A program made the position numbers and the translations under genes. The notes beneath the pieces were generated by a model. The model saw only the letters and a list, made by a program, of their open reading frames with translations. It did not search any database and was not told the origin of the DNA. Of a stretch of DNA of 35,005 bases, positions 18,068-27,042 are shown piece after piece. The DNA is from an uncultured Lachnospiraceae bacterium (lineage in GTDB: Bacteria > Bacillota > Clostridia > Lachnospirales > Lachnospiraceae). Position 1 is the stretch's first letter. Every line of letters begins with the position of its first letter. The DNA lies in contig CANQMA010000016.1 of the NCBI GenBank assembly GCA_947624875.1, forward strand, positions 1 to 35,005. The letters run 5' to 3'.

Positions 18068-18709
18068 TCACTGAATTTTGATTTCTTCTATTTGAAAATC
18101 TTTATCCTGTCTACCGGCGCAAACGGAAACAATATATTTTTGGTCTATCCGGAACTGCACGACTCTCAGCGCTTCCTCCCCGACAATCTTTGGCGCGTCT
18201 CCCGATAACTCCACTTCAAAAGAATTCAAAGGCTTTCGAAGTCCAATTCCCTTCTCTTTCAGATAAGCTTCCTTCACTGTCCATATTTCACAAAAACGCT
18301 GCTGTCTCACATGCTCATCTTCCACCTCGTTGATATAGGCACACTCCTCAGGCAGGAAGTTCTTTTCCGCAATGCGATGCTTGTCTGTACGCACACGCTG
18401 AATGTCAATTCCAATGTCGTATTTGGAAACAGCGGCAATGACATAATTTCCTGAGTGAGAAAGATTAAAATGCAATAATCCCTTTTCAAAATATGGCTTT
18501 CCGAACTTATCGACCACAATTTTTTCCTGAATCGCATACTTCTTTTTTATAAAAGAAATCAGCAGGCCGGCGCCCAGACTCCTCAGTTTGTCGTCCGTTC
18601 GTTTCAGCTGCCGTATTTTCCCCAGCCGGTCCTCGTCCATATCATTCAATTTTTCTTCGTAAATCTCTTTATTTCTTAATACCGTAATATTAAAAAAATA
18701 AATATCCAT
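18068..18709 (-). CDS. 4'-phosphopantetheinyl transferase, Sfp family
   Basis: Transfers the phosphopantetheine arm from CoA to carrier-protein serines. Motifs in order: NLSHSGNYVIAAVS (residues 82-95), GIDIQ (100-104, Asp102 as Mg ligand; the following acidic residue of Sfp is Gln104 here) and FCEIWTVKEAYLKEKGIGL (139-157, with Trp143, Lys146, Glu147). 213 residues. GAGG lies 9 bases before the ATG. It starts 12 bases after trkH, so it is in that operon. No NRPS or PKS gene is in the window, so its carrier protein is unknown. Confidence 0.92.
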   Translation of the reverse strand: MDIYFFNITVLRNKEIYEEKLNDMDEDRLGKIRQLKRTDDKLRSLGAGLLISFIKKKYAIQEKIVVDKFGKPYFEKGLLHFNLSHSGNYVIAAVSKYDIGIDIQRVRTDKHRIAEKNFLPEECAYINEVEDEHVRQQRFCEIWTVKEAYLKEKGIGLRKPLNSFEVELSGDAPKIVGEEALRVVQFRIDQKYIVSVCAGRQDKDFQIEEIKIQ

Positions 18710-18721
18710 TCCCTGTTTCCT

Positions 18722-20182
18722 CTATTTTCTAATTTGACTTGCTTTCCGAAGTGGTGTTTTCCAGACTTCCGGGGAGAACAACACCAGCATTGGGAAAATT
18801 TCCAGACGCCCAATCAGCATATCCGCCATCAAAACAATCTTTGACAGGATGCTGCACCCGCCAAATCCGGCATAGACATCATCCAGTCCCGGTCCGATAT
18901 TATTAAATGTCGCCATTACTGCCGTAAAACTGGAAGTGAATCCTTTTCCCTCTACGCTGACTAATAGCACAGAGAATATCAAAATAATGACATAAGCCCC
19001 AAGATAAGTCAGAACTTTTCTCACAACATCCGTATGAACCTGTTTACTTTCTACCCGGATCCGTTGAACGCTTCTCGGATGCGTAATCGTTTTTACTTCA
19101 TTTTTTATCGCTTTTAACAAGATGATTAACCGGGAAATTTTAAATCCGCCGCCAGTGCTTCCCGCGCAGGCTCCAATAAACATTAACAGTACAAGAATCA
19201 TCCTGCAGAGTCCCGGCCAGACATTAAAATCGGTTGTCGTGTATCCGGTAGTACTAATAATAGAAGCAACTTGAAACAGCGCATGGTGAAAAGCTTCAAA
19301 GAAATTTGAAAACTTATCATAAATAGTGACTGCAATCACGAGCGCGGAGACCAAAACAATCGCCAGATAATAGCGCATCTCCTCATTGCGCAGTGCGTCT
19401 TTCGGTTTTCGGATCAGAAGCAGATAGTAAACGCCGAAGTTAATGGAACAAATAAGCATAAAAATGGTAATGACAATCTGTGATGCAAGACTATACGAAG
19501 CGATACTGCTGTTGAGAATCCCAAACCCTCCGGTTCCCACGGTACCAAATGTAAGAGTCATCGCCTCAAACGGCGTCATTCCGGTAATCAGCAGTAAAAT
19601 GATTTCTAAAACGGTAATAAATACATAGATTCCATACAAAATCATTGCTGTATTTTTCAGCCTTGGTACCAGTTTTCCGACCACCGGTCCCGGGCTCTCG
19701 GCTTTCATCAAATGCAGGCTGGAACTTCCGGACAGCGGCAGTATTGCCATAATAAATACTAAAACTCCCATTCCTCCGATCCAATGGGCAAAAGAACGCC
19801 AAAACAGCGTCGTATGAGATAGAACTTCTACATTTGTCAATATAGAAGAACCGGTTGTAGTAAATCCGGAAATCGTTTCAAACAATGCGTCCAGATAGAA
19901 AGGAATTTCCCCTGTAACAACAAACGGGACAGCGCCGACAAAACTGAGCAGAAGCCAGCTCAAAGAGACTGCAACAAATCCTTCTTTCGAATAAAATACA
20001 TCCTTTTTTGCTTTTTTCCTTCTGCCAAGATAGCCTAACGCAAGACAAATCAATGCAATCAGAAGGTAAATGAACCCCTGTTTTTCCCTATATGCAGCGG
20101 CAACAATAACAGGCAGGAGCATAAATGCCCCTTCAAACTGTAACACGCTTGCCAAAATATATCGAATCATCGAATAGTTCAT
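18722..20182 (-). CDS. trkH: Trk-type potassium uptake membrane subunit
   Basis: Potassium channel-like transporter of the TrkH/KtrB superfamily, 486 residues, multi-spanning. Four selectivity-filter repeats are visible: SGFTTTGSSIL, FGTVGTGGFGIL, ISTTGYTTTDF and FNNIGPGLDDV. The length and the N-terminal extra helices fit TrkH better than the shorter KtrB. It starts 9 bases after trkA, forming the transport unit with it. Confidence 0.92.
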   Translation of the reverse strand: MNYSMIRYILASVLQFEGAFMLLPVIVAAAYREKQGFIYLLIALICLALGYLGRRKKAKKDVFYSKEGFVAVSLSWLLLSFVGAVPFVVTGEIPFYLDALFETISGFTTTGSSILTNVEVLSHTTLFWRSFAHWIGGMGVLVFIMAILPLSGSSSLHLMKAESPGPVVGKLVPRLKNTAMILYGIYVFITVLEIILLLITGMTPFEAMTLTFGTVGTGGFGILNSSIASYSLASQIVITIFMLICSINFGVYYLLLIRKPKDALRNEEMRYYLAIVLVSALVIAVTIYDKFSNFFEAFHHALFQVASIISTTGYTTTDFNVWPGLCRMILVLLMFIGACAGSTGGGFKISRLIILLKAIKNEVKTITHPRSVQRIRVESKQVHTDVVRKVLTYLGAYVIILIFSVLLVSVEGKGFTSSFTAVMATFNNIGPGLDDVYAGFGGCSILSKIVLMADMLIGRLEIFPMLVLFSPEVWKTPLRKASQIRK

Positions 20183-20191
20183 TTGTTCCTC

Positions 20192-21550
20192 CTACTGCAG
20201 CGCATTTTCTATATTACGCATCCCGGTAATCGTCGTAATCATAACCACAGAGTCTCCCTGCTGTATCACACTTTGTCCGTTTGCAATCGTAGTGTGTCTC
20301 TTATGATTGATACATCCAATGATCACGCCCGGTTTCCATGAAATTTCCTGCAGGGTTTTTCCAATGACCGGACAGTTTTCCCTGATAATAAACTCTAGCG
20401 CCTCAACGCGCTTATCATTGAGCTGGTACAGCGTTTCAATGTCACTGCTGTTAATGGTCTTTCGTTTTCCACGAACATACTTTAAGATACTTTCCGCAGC
20501 AGTATACTTCGGATAGACAATACTGCCCAGATCCAGTTTTTCGATAATTTCATCATATGAGATCCGATGCACTTTTGTAATGGTTTTAACGTCTGATAAA
20601 CTCTGTGCATAAAGAGACAGCATAATATTTTCTTCATCAATGCTGGTATTTGCCACAAACGCTTCTGCTTCTGCAATTCCCTCCTCAGCGAGAAGTTCTT
20701 TGTCCGTGGCGTCTCCGTTAATAATCATTGCCTTTGGCAGCATATCAATCAGCATCTCACATTTGCTGACGTCTTTTTCAATAATTTTTACTTTGACGCC
20801 CATATCAATCAACTGGCTTGCCAGATAAATCGATGTTCTCCCGCCTCCGACAATAATCACGTCTTTTACCGCGGTTGTCTGGATTCCTATTTTTCTAAAA
20901 AATTCCACAATTCTTCTCGTACTGCCGAAAAAGGTAATTTCATCTTTCGGTTCAAGAATAAATTCCCCGTCCGGTACGATAACCCGGTCTCCCCGCTCTA
21001 CAATTGGAATCAGAATATTTCCTTGTAACAAGGTACCCAAATCTTTTAATTTTTTATGACTTAACAGGCTTTTTTCTTCCAGTTTATAAGTCACCAGTTC
21101 CACCCTGCTCTTTTCAAAGTGTTCAATATTTAAAGCGGAAGGAAATTTTAGCAGCTTTGCCATTTCTCCGGCAGCCGCCATCTGGGGATTGATGATCATG
21201 GAAAGACCAAGCTCTTCTTTAAAGAAATTGACTTCCTGACTGTACATCGGATTGCTGACTCTGGCGATAATGTGACGCACTCCGGCCCTTTTTGCAATCA
21301 GACAGCAAAGTAAGTTCATTTCATCATAGCCTGTAACGGCAACCAGCAGATCTGCCGTTTCAACGCCAGCCTCCATCTGGACATTAATACTGGTACCATT
21401 TCCGGTGACTCCCAGCACATCATAAGTATTGACGACATTTTCGACAACACTCTCTCTCGAGTCAATGACCGTAATGTCATGTCCCTCTTCGCTGAGCTGT
21501 TCTGTCAGGGTTGTACCGACATTTCCACATCCAACAATTATAATCTTCAT
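20192..21550 (-). CDS. trkA: Trk potassium system regulatory protein
   Basis: Cytosolic gating ring of TrkH. Two tandem RCK units: the first nucleotide-binding fold begins MKIIIVGCGNVGTTLTEQL, the second begins at about residue 229 with VIIVGGGRTSIYLASQLIDM. Each is followed by a TrkA-C domain. 452 residues, standard for the double-RCK form. GGAGG precedes the ATG. First gene of the trkA-trkH-transferase operon, with a promoter at 21603-21630. Confidence 0.94.
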   Translation of the reverse strand: MKIIIVGCGNVGTTLTEQLSEEGHDITVIDSRESVVENVVNTYDVLGVTGNGTSINVQMEAGVETADLLVAVTGYDEMNLLCCLIAKRAGVRHIIARVSNPMYSQEVNFFKEELGLSMIINPQMAAAGEMAKLLKFPSALNIEHFEKSRVELVTYKLEEKSLLSHKKLKDLGTLLQGNILIPIVERGDRVIVPDGEFILEPKDEITFFGSTRRIVEFFRKIGIQTTAVKDVIIVGGGRTSIYLASQLIDMGVKVKIIEKDVSKCEMLIDMLPKAMIINGDATDKELLAEEGIAEAEAFVANTSIDEENIMLSLYAQSLSDVKTITKVHRISYDEIIEKLDLGSIVYPKYTAAESILKYVRGKRKTINSSDIETLYQLNDKRVEALEFIIRENCPVIGKTLQEISWKPGVIIGCINHKRHTTIANGQSVIQQGDSVVMITTITGMRNIENALQ

Positions 21551-21602
21551 GATTTCCTCCTAAAGTCGAAATCTGCTTATGTATCTTTCCATTCGTCATA
21601 TG

Positions 21603-21630
21603 ATTATAGCACCCTTTCAGATTAAATCAA
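21603..21630 (-). promoter_or_regulatory. Promoter of the trk operon
   Basis: On the minus strand TTGATT (21625-21630), a 16-base spacer and a perfect TATAAT (21603-21608) with a TGC extension. It lies about 50 bases before the trkA start. Confidence 0.7.
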
Positions 21631-21669
21631 ATATATTCTCAAAACAATATGAAAAACAGGCGGAAGTCA

Positions 21670-22428
21670 TCAGTATACAATTCCTATGATATACCCGAGG
21701 ATTCCATCAATTTCATCTTCATCGACCTGAAATCCACCGTCTTCAATAACAAAACAAAATTTATTTGCATCTTTTTTTATCCTTTTAGTCAGGTAAATCC
21801 GTCCATAATAAATAATGACATAATCCATATTATCGGCCTCAATATGGTTATTTGCAATCAGAAGAATGTCTCCTGGAGCATATTTGGGCATATAGTTTTC
21901 ACTGACCAGTTTTAACCCAATATAAGCTTTTGCTTTGATTTCATCACTGCATTTGCTGACATCCATCAACTTATAGTGATAGCTAAAAAGCATTTCCGTT
22001 CCATTATGAATCTCGGGAATCAGAACACTAATCCGCTTTTCCCGCTGATCCTGATGCATCATCATATGGCCATGATACTCAATCAGCCAGTGTATGAGAT
22101 ATTTTGTCCGCCTGGGCAGTATACGCAGCATTTTTAAATCCCTTTGCTCCATTTTGGTAAGCGTGCCCGCACCCACCAACTCATCCAATGTTACGTCAAG
22201 TGCTCTCGCCAGTTTTACAGCAGTCGATAATTTACAGTCCATATTTTTTCCATAGAAAAAAGAATTCAGCGTTGCATAAGGTATATTTGACATTTCAGAA
22301 ACCTTCCGCAGCGTAAGATTGTTCTCCTTTGCGTAGGTTTCTACATTTCTGCGGAAGGATATCATATAATTTTCTTGATTGAACATCATCTTTTCCGCAT
22401 TTTCCATGAAATAATCTTCTTGCATCAT
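21670..22428 (-). CDS. XRE-family regulator with LexA-like C-terminal domain
   Basis: N-terminal Cro/CI helix-turn-helix: FRRNVETYAKENNLTLRKVS, then NIPYATLNSFFYGK and LARALDVTLDELVG. The C-terminal half resembles the S24/LexA fold (YMPKYAPGDILLIANNHIEA, then IYLTKRI with the Lys kept). The position of the catalytic Ser, three residues before the conserved Pro, is Asn, so self-cleavage is unlikely. Start chosen at ATG 22428 (MMQEDYF), with AAGGGGG about 11 bases upstream. Divergent from the Spo0A-like gene. The effector is unknown. Confidence 0.75.
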   Translation of the reverse strand: MMQEDYFMENAEKMMFNQENYMISFRRNVETYAKENNLTLRKVSEMSNIPYATLNSFFYGKNMDCKLSTAVKLARALDVTLDELVGAGTLTKMEQRDLKMLRILPRRTKYLIHWLIEYHGHMMMHQDQREKRISVLIPEIHNGTEMLFSYHYKLMDVSKCSDEIKAKAYIGLKLVSENYMPKYAPGDILLIANNHIEADNMDYVIIYYGRIYLTKRIKKDANKFCFVIEDGGFQVDEDEIDGILGYIIGIVY

Positions 22429-22491
22429 CTTTATCTTTTCCCCCTTATCCTTTAAAATGTAATATGTAACTTGTATACATCTCAAGGTTTC

Positions 22492-22514
22492 TTATTCTAT
22501 TCTATTCTATTCTG
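22492..22514. repeat. Short 5-base tandem repeat
   Basis: About four copies of ATTCT/CTATT occur in the divergent intergenic region between the XRE regulator and the Spo0A-like gene. Copy-number change could alter promoter spacing. This is only a possibility. Confidence 0.7.
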
Positions 22515-22587
22515 TTTTATTTCAAGATTCTCTTTTTACTATTTATCATAATAATATTATTTTATCAATTTTTTTGCGGAGGGAATC

Positions 22588-23130
22588 ATGAAACAAATCC
22601 AACTACAAATCAACGAGGACTTTGTGCCGATTTTTATGGAATTTAGTAAAGTATTAAACGCAAAAGGAAACACGCTCTGTTTTACCATCGATTCCAATGA
22701 ATACTTATTGTCTAAGAACAAACTGATTGAAAACACATTCATAAAAAATGAAGGTATGCCTCATCAAAGCATACCTTCAAAGTTAGACGTAACAATTTCC
22801 AATTATCTTTCCCAACTGGGAATTCCATCAGGTCTTTCAGGATTCCGATATATGATTACTGCAGTAAAAAAAGTATTATCTGATGAAACTGTACTGGATG
22901 GAATTACCAAAATTTTATATCCTGAAATTGCTGAATATCATCACTCCACACCTCAACGGGTAGAAAAATCTTTGCGGCATGCAATCAGTGTCGCATGGGA
23001 TAATAACTCAACTCTTTCCACTTCAGAAAATTATCATTTCTTTATCAAAGAAGGGAAAAAATATCCAACAAATTCTCAATTTATTGCTGAAGTCAGCAGA
23101 CAAATCAAACTAACTCTACTCGTTTTTTAA
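22588..23130 (+). CDS. Spo0A C-terminal-domain protein without receiver
   Basis: Residues about 66-177 match the Spo0A DNA-binding domain: ISNYLSQLGIPSGLSGFRYM, SDETVLDGITKILYPEIAEY, the recognition region STPQRVEKSLRHAISVAWDN and the tail YPTNSQFIAEVSRQIKL. The first 60 residues are not a phospho-receiver: they are too short, and the acidic pocket and Lys of a receiver are absent. A GGAGGG site lies 6 bases before the ATG. It is divergent from the XRE regulator, and its 3' end overlaps the convergent surface-protein gene by 15 bases. Probably a DNA-binding regulator; its sites and signals are unknown. Confidence 0.85.
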   Translation: MKQIQLQINEDFVPIFMEFSKVLNAKGNTLCFTIDSNEYLLSKNKLIENTFIKNEGMPHQSIPSKLDVTISNYLSQLGIPSGLSGFRYMITAVKKVLSDETVLDGITKILYPEIAEYHHSTPQRVEKSLRHAISVAWDNNSTLSTSENYHFFIKEGKKYPTNSQFIAEVSRQIKLTLLVF

Positions 23131-25065
23131 TTTGGAAAAGTTTTTGTATTTTATTTTTCCTATATTCTTCATCTGAATCTCGGAAGTATAATCCGGATTT
23201 CCACAATAAAGGTTCGCTGCAGATTCAAAGCAAACATACAGATATCCCTGTGAATCCCTGAATAATCCTTCCGCCATGGCAGGAAGCATTTTTGTTTTCT
23301 TTGGCTTGCCCAAAGTTGCACTGTTTAAATTCGTCACATATCGAATCAATTTGGAACTTGGCAGTCTTCCATAGGATTGCGTGAATACAAAAGTACGTTT
23401 TCCATTTTTCCCTTTCAATGCAATCATTCCTTGTGTATTTGCCGGTACAATATAGGAATGTACTTTTGTAAAGACCAGCTTTTTCTTTTTGACTTTTACT
23501 TTATATCCATACATGGACGCAGAAGATATATTTGCACTTCTCCCTGCCCAATAATAGGTTCCATCAAAGGTGGAAAAGTCTGCATACCCTGCTATTTTTC
23601 TTTTATAACTATAACGGATAACTCTATTATTTTTCGCTTTTTTTAATTTTGCTTTCTCAATCACCGCGATGTAATCGGTAGCAGAAATATTATTCAGTCC
23701 AACGACTAATCGTCCTTTGACGTTGGCAAGAGACCCTATATGGTCTTTAGACGGTAAGATTAATTTCTTGACAAATTTTCCTGTGGACTTATTGTACACC
23801 ACTAAAATGGAACGTTTGGCCAGTCCCGGGTAATACATAGACACCACAACATATTTTCCAATAACGCAAACTGCCTGTGGCACATAATTTTTTAAGTACT
23901 TATACTGATATTTTTTCGCATTCTTAGCACTGATCAGTTTTGTAAATGCATCAGCGATTGCCTGATTGACTGCCCGCCGCTTTAATTCAGAATCTGTAAA
24001 CTCCCATTTGATATTGTTCTTTCTCGCATAAGCTTTCCCGGATGAATTGGCGTAAACTTTCACGACTAAATTTGTATCGCCGGCAAATACATCGGTACGA
24101 ATATCCGTGATTCCTGTCCACAAAGTCAGTGTTTTTAAACTGGTACAGTTTTTAAACGCATAATCTGAAAGCGTCTTTAAAGTCGTTGGAAGTTTAATTT
24201 CTACCAAAGCTTTACATCCGTAAAATGCAGATTTTCCAATAGTCTTAATCCCTTTCGGCAGATTAATTGAGGTCAACGCGCTGCATTCATAAAATGCCTG
24301 ACTGCCAATTGAGGTAATTCCACTCTTTAAGGTGACTTTGGTGACACTTGCTGCTCCCTTTAATATCTTGCTTGGAATCTCGGTCATGCCTGATGCAAAC
24401 TTTACCGTCTTGACACCGGACACTGTGCCAAGGATCATATCTCCTTCTGTAACAGTTGCCGGAATGGTCAGACTTTCAAGCGCTGTACAGGAACCAAATG
24501 CACGGTATCCGATAATTTCCAATCCGGTAGGAAGCGTAATGGATGTCATTGCCTTACAGCCCTTAAAAGCATACTGTCCAATTGAAATTAACCGGCTTCC
24601 TCCCTCAAAAGTAACTTTCTTTATGTATATACAATCTTCAAAGACAGAATTTCCAATTTCTTCTACCGATGCAGGGATTTCAAGCGTTGTGATGGTTTTA
24701 TCCTTTGGATTGCCAAGGTACTCAAGCAGTATCCCGTCCTTTACTTTGTAGACGCCGTCAATAATCTCGTAATCCGGTGTTACCGGAGTTTGCGTCGTCG
24801 GTTCTTCTGTCGTCGGTTCCTCTGTCGTTGGCTCTTCCGTTGTCGGTTCTTCTGTCGTAGATTCCTCCGTCGAAGATTCCTCTGTTGAAGATTCCTCTGT
24901 TGAAGACTCTCCCTCTCCGGTTTGAGACTCCTGATTTGTCTCTTCGGTAGAACTAATTTCCTGCGCGCTTACCTTTTGACGAAACTGCGCCGTGGCAGAA
25001 ATCATGCCAAAACAAGTAAACGTCATCATAATCGTAATCATTGCCGCTGTAATTAATTTCTTCAT
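23116..25065 (-). CDS. Secreted BspA-like leucine-rich-repeat protein
   Basis: Exported surface protein of 649 residues. Signal peptide MKKLITAAMITIMMTFTCFG with a likely ATA cleavage near residue 26. A Ser/Thr/Glu/Pro linker runs to about 97. LRR_5/BspA repeats lie at about 100-345 (for example TSITLPTGLEIIGYRAFGSC, SIGSQAFYECSALTSINLPK). A C-terminal region of about 280 residues (about 370-649) has repeating short beta-rich segments (VVVSMYYPG, LVVGLNN, YYWAGRS, LYVCFES) suggestive of a propeller. No sortase motif or transmembrane anchor is seen. Binding target unknown. Confidence 0.85.
   Translation of the reverse strand: MKKLITAAMITIMMTFTCFGMISATAQFRQKVSAQEISSTEETNQESQTGEGESSTEESSTEESSTEESTTEEPTTEEPTTEEPTTEEPTTQTPVTPDYEIIDGVYKVKDGILLEYLGNPKDKTITTLEIPASVEEIGNSVFEDCIYIKKVTFEGGSRLISIGQYAFKGCKAMTSITLPTGLEIIGYRAFGSCTALESLTIPATVTEGDMILGTVSGVKTVKFASGMTEIPSKILKGAASVTKVTLKSGITSIGSQAFYECSALTSINLPKGIKTIGKSAFYGCKALVEIKLPTTLKTLSDYAFKNCTSLKTLTLWTGITDIRTDVFAGDTNLVVKVYANSSGKAYARKNNIKWEFTDSELKRRAVNQAIADAFTKLISAKNAKKYQYKYLKNYVPQAVCVIGKYVVVSMYYPGLAKRSILVVYNKSTGKFVKKLILPSKDHIGSLANVKGRLVVGLNNISATDYIAVIEKAKLKKAKNNRVIRYSYKRKIAGYADFSTFDGTYYWAGRSANISSASMYGYKVKVKKKKLVFTKVHSYIVPANTQGMIALKGKNGKRTFVFTQSYGRLPSSKLIRYVTNLNSATLGKPKKTKMLPAMAEGLFRDSQGYLYVCFESAANLYCGNPDYTSEIQMKNIGKIKYKNFSKLKNE
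24793..24906 (-). repeat. 15-bp coding repeats (STEES / TTEEP linker)
   Basis: About seven to eight five-codon units encode first STEES-type and then TTEEP-type pentapeptides (residues about 54-91 of the BspA-like protein). Such arrays change length easily and act as wall-spanning spacers. Confidence 0.9.
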
Positions 25066-25095
25066 TTGTCATTCCTTTCATTGTCAGTTTTGTTT

Positions 25096-25122
25096 ATTAT
25101 AGTTGTATATTTTGAGTCAAAA
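25096..25122 (-). promoter_or_regulatory. Candidate promoter and dyad before the BspA-like gene
   Basis: A perfect TATAAT (25096-25101, minus strand) lies about 30 bases before the start. The 13-base palindrome TTTTGAGTCAAAA (25110-25122) lies in the -35/spacer region and could be an operator. The -35 match is poor. Confidence 0.4.
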
Positions 25123-25126
25123 TTGA

Positions 25127-25969
25127 TTAAAAAAGCCTGTCGCCAATACAGATGATGCCAAAACATCCGGCTCCAACATGCGTTCCAATCGTCGCACCCA
25201 TTTCATAACTGTTCTGAATTGGAATCCCTTTTTCTGCAAATTTATCTATCATCATTTCCATATTGCTTTTATCATAGGTATAAACTGCATAATTCGGAAA
25301 TCGGGAATCAATGTCTACCTGCTGATACAGTTCAATCAGCCCTGCTACCGCTTTCTTTCTTCCGATACATTTCTTGAGCATAATCACTTTTCCCTCCGGA
25401 ATCGAAACAATCGGTTTCAATTTTGCGAGATTTCCAATCCCGGCTTCCATTTTTGTCAGCCGGCCTCCCCGATATAAACTGTCGAGTGAATCCACGACAA
25501 AGAAAACATTGATTCTTTTCTTCAGCCGTTCTAATTCCTCTACAATTTCCAAGGCGCTCATTCCCTCGTCGCGCAGCTGGATTCCGTAATCAACCATGAT
25601 TTTAATACAATAGATGGCAGTCAGGGAATCAATGAGATGAATCTTGTCATACCCACACATTTCCTTTGCCAGCACTGCGCTCTGGTAAGTTCCGCTGATT
25701 CCGGAAGAGATCATTACCGCAATGATTTCATCGCCGTTTTCTTTTGCTTCATTAAAGAATTTCAAAAATTTATCCGGTGACGGCTGCGCTGTTTTTGGGA
25801 ACTGCCCGCGGTTTACAATCCGGTCATAAAATTCCTCTTTTTTCAACTCAATTCCATCCTGGAAAACTTTATCCCCAAAGTCCACGGTCAGTGGCACAAA
25901 GCAAATTCCTTTCTGTTCCGCCTCATGTACATCATAATCTGAACCTGAATCTACTAAAAATTTTATCAT
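25127..25969 (-). CDS. DegV family fatty-acid-binding protein
   Basis: 280 residues. The DegV fold is recognised from IKFLVDSGSDYDVHEAEQKG at the N-terminus, KTAQPSPDKFLKFF, the SSGISGTYQSA loop, DSLDSLYRGGRLTK and the C-terminal GATIGTHVGAGCFGI. The family binds fatty acids, and some members (FakB) present them to the kinase FakA for phospholipid synthesis. No FakA is in the window. Lies 19 bases after the S1-domain gene, so probably co-transcribed. Confidence 0.93.
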   Translation of the reverse strand: MIKFLVDSGSDYDVHEAEQKGICFVPLTVDFGDKVFQDGIELKKEEFYDRIVNRGQFPKTAQPSPDKFLKFFNEAKENGDEIIAVMISSGISGTYQSAVLAKEMCGYDKIHLIDSLTAIYCIKIMVDYGIQLRDEGMSALEIVEELERLKKRINVFFVVDSLDSLYRGGRLTKMEAGIGNLAKLKPIVSIPEGKVIMLKKCIGRKKAVAGLIELYQQVDIDSRFPNYAVYTYDKSNMEMMIDKFAEKGIPIQNSYEMGATIGTHVGAGCFGIICIGDRLF

Positions 25970-25988
25970 TGTTCCTCCGTTATCACAT

Positions 25989-26741
25989 TTATTTTAATTT
26001 GATCCCACTGAGCAAATCTCCCAGCGAAGTCCCAATACTTTCTACTTTTGGAATATTGTTTTTAATTTCCGCTTCCTCCTGCGCTCTCTGTTCTTCCAAT
26101 AAATCCTTAATACTCAGGCTTATTCTGCCACCCTGATTTTTAATGACTTTAGCCCGGACTGTCTGTCCTACTTCCAGCGCTTCTTTTGGAGATTTGATAT
26201 GGTTTGTGGAAATCTGGGAAATATGTACCAGACCGGACACATTATTTCCTAAATCTACAAACGCTCCATATGGCTGAAGTGATTCCACTTTTCCTTCAAT
26301 CACAGAACCTACGGCAATCTTTGAGACCGCCATCTCTCTTTGCGCTTTTCTTGCTGCGGCAGACTCTTCCCGCAAGATCTCTCTTGCTGACAATACGAGT
26401 TTTCCTTTTTCCATATCCGCTTCAATGACCCGAACCCGGATATCCCGTCCAAGCCAATCGTTCGTATCTTCCACATGATTGATATCCAGCCTGCTCACCG
26501 GGATAAATCCGCGCACGCCTTCCACGAGTGCAATCACCCCTTTGTTTACAATCCCTGAAACTGTGACAGAAAGAATCTTTCCGCTTTCCTTATAACTGTT
26601 GATTTTTTCCCATGCCAGAAGAGTATCCGTATCATACTCTCCATCTCCCATATACGCATATGATTCTTCTAACGCCTGTCCTAAGTGTTCCATTTTTTCA
26701 GTATCAGTCTCCACTGCTGCTTCAATATTTTTTTCTTCCAT
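25989..26741 (-). CDS. S1 RNA-binding domain protein (two S1 repeats)
   Basis: 250 residues with two S1 domains: the first about 50-120 (SVTVSGIVNKGVIALVEGVR, GFIPVSRLDI), the second about 143-210 (VIEGKVESLQPYGAFVDLGN, SGLVHISQIS). This is shorter than full ribosomal S1 and resembles the short rpsA-like proteins of Firmicutes. Start set at ATG 26741, with GGAGG 5 bases upstream; an in-frame TTG at 26753 precedes the Shine-Dalgarno. Likely an mRNA-binding or translation-associated protein. Confidence 0.88.
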   Translation of the reverse strand: MEEKNIEAAVETDTEKMEHLGQALEESYAYMGDGEYDTDTLLAWEKINSYKESGKILSVTVSGIVNKGVIALVEGVRGFIPVSRLDINHVEDTNDWLGRDIRVRVIEADMEKGKLVLSAREILREESAAARKAQREMAVSKIAVGSVIEGKVESLQPYGAFVDLGNNVSGLVHISQISTNHIKSPKEALEVGQTVRAKVIKNQGGRISLSIKDLLEEQRAQEEAEIKNNIPKVESIGTSLGDLLSGIKLK

Positions 26742-27042
26742 AAAAACCTCCAAAAAGTTACTTTATCATAAAACATGGATAACAGTAATAATTATTTATC
26801 TTACCACAGATGAGATTATTTCTCCATACTTTCTATCAAAAATCGGCGGGGATTCCCAGATTCATTAACCAATGTTTTCCAATATGGCTGAAATCAGGGA
26901 TGATTTTATTGAAACCGGTCATGAAAAATATGTATTATGTAGAATTGCAAAAATACGCATTATATTATTGAATTACAGGAAAGTTTTCTTTATAATTACA
27001 AACAATGCAACTTGATTTTATGTACAAGCAGAGAGGATTTTT
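26742..27042. other. Divergent intergenic region
   Basis: 301 bases between the S1-domain gene and the amidase gene. It contains the amidase promoter (26968-26996) and an AT-rich stretch. A 43-codon open frame at 26886-27014 has no ribosome binding site. Nothing else is recognised. Confidence 0.5.
26968..26996 (+). promoter_or_regulatory. Promoter of the amidase gene
   Basis: TTGAAT (26968-26973), a 17-base spacer and a perfect TATAAT (26991-26996) lie 46 bases before the ATG. Confidence 0.7.

Noticed and set aside
26886-27014. 43-codon plus-strand frame beginning MAEIRDDFIETGHEKYVLCR
   Set aside because: No ribosome binding site, it spans the amidase promoter, and no family is recognised.
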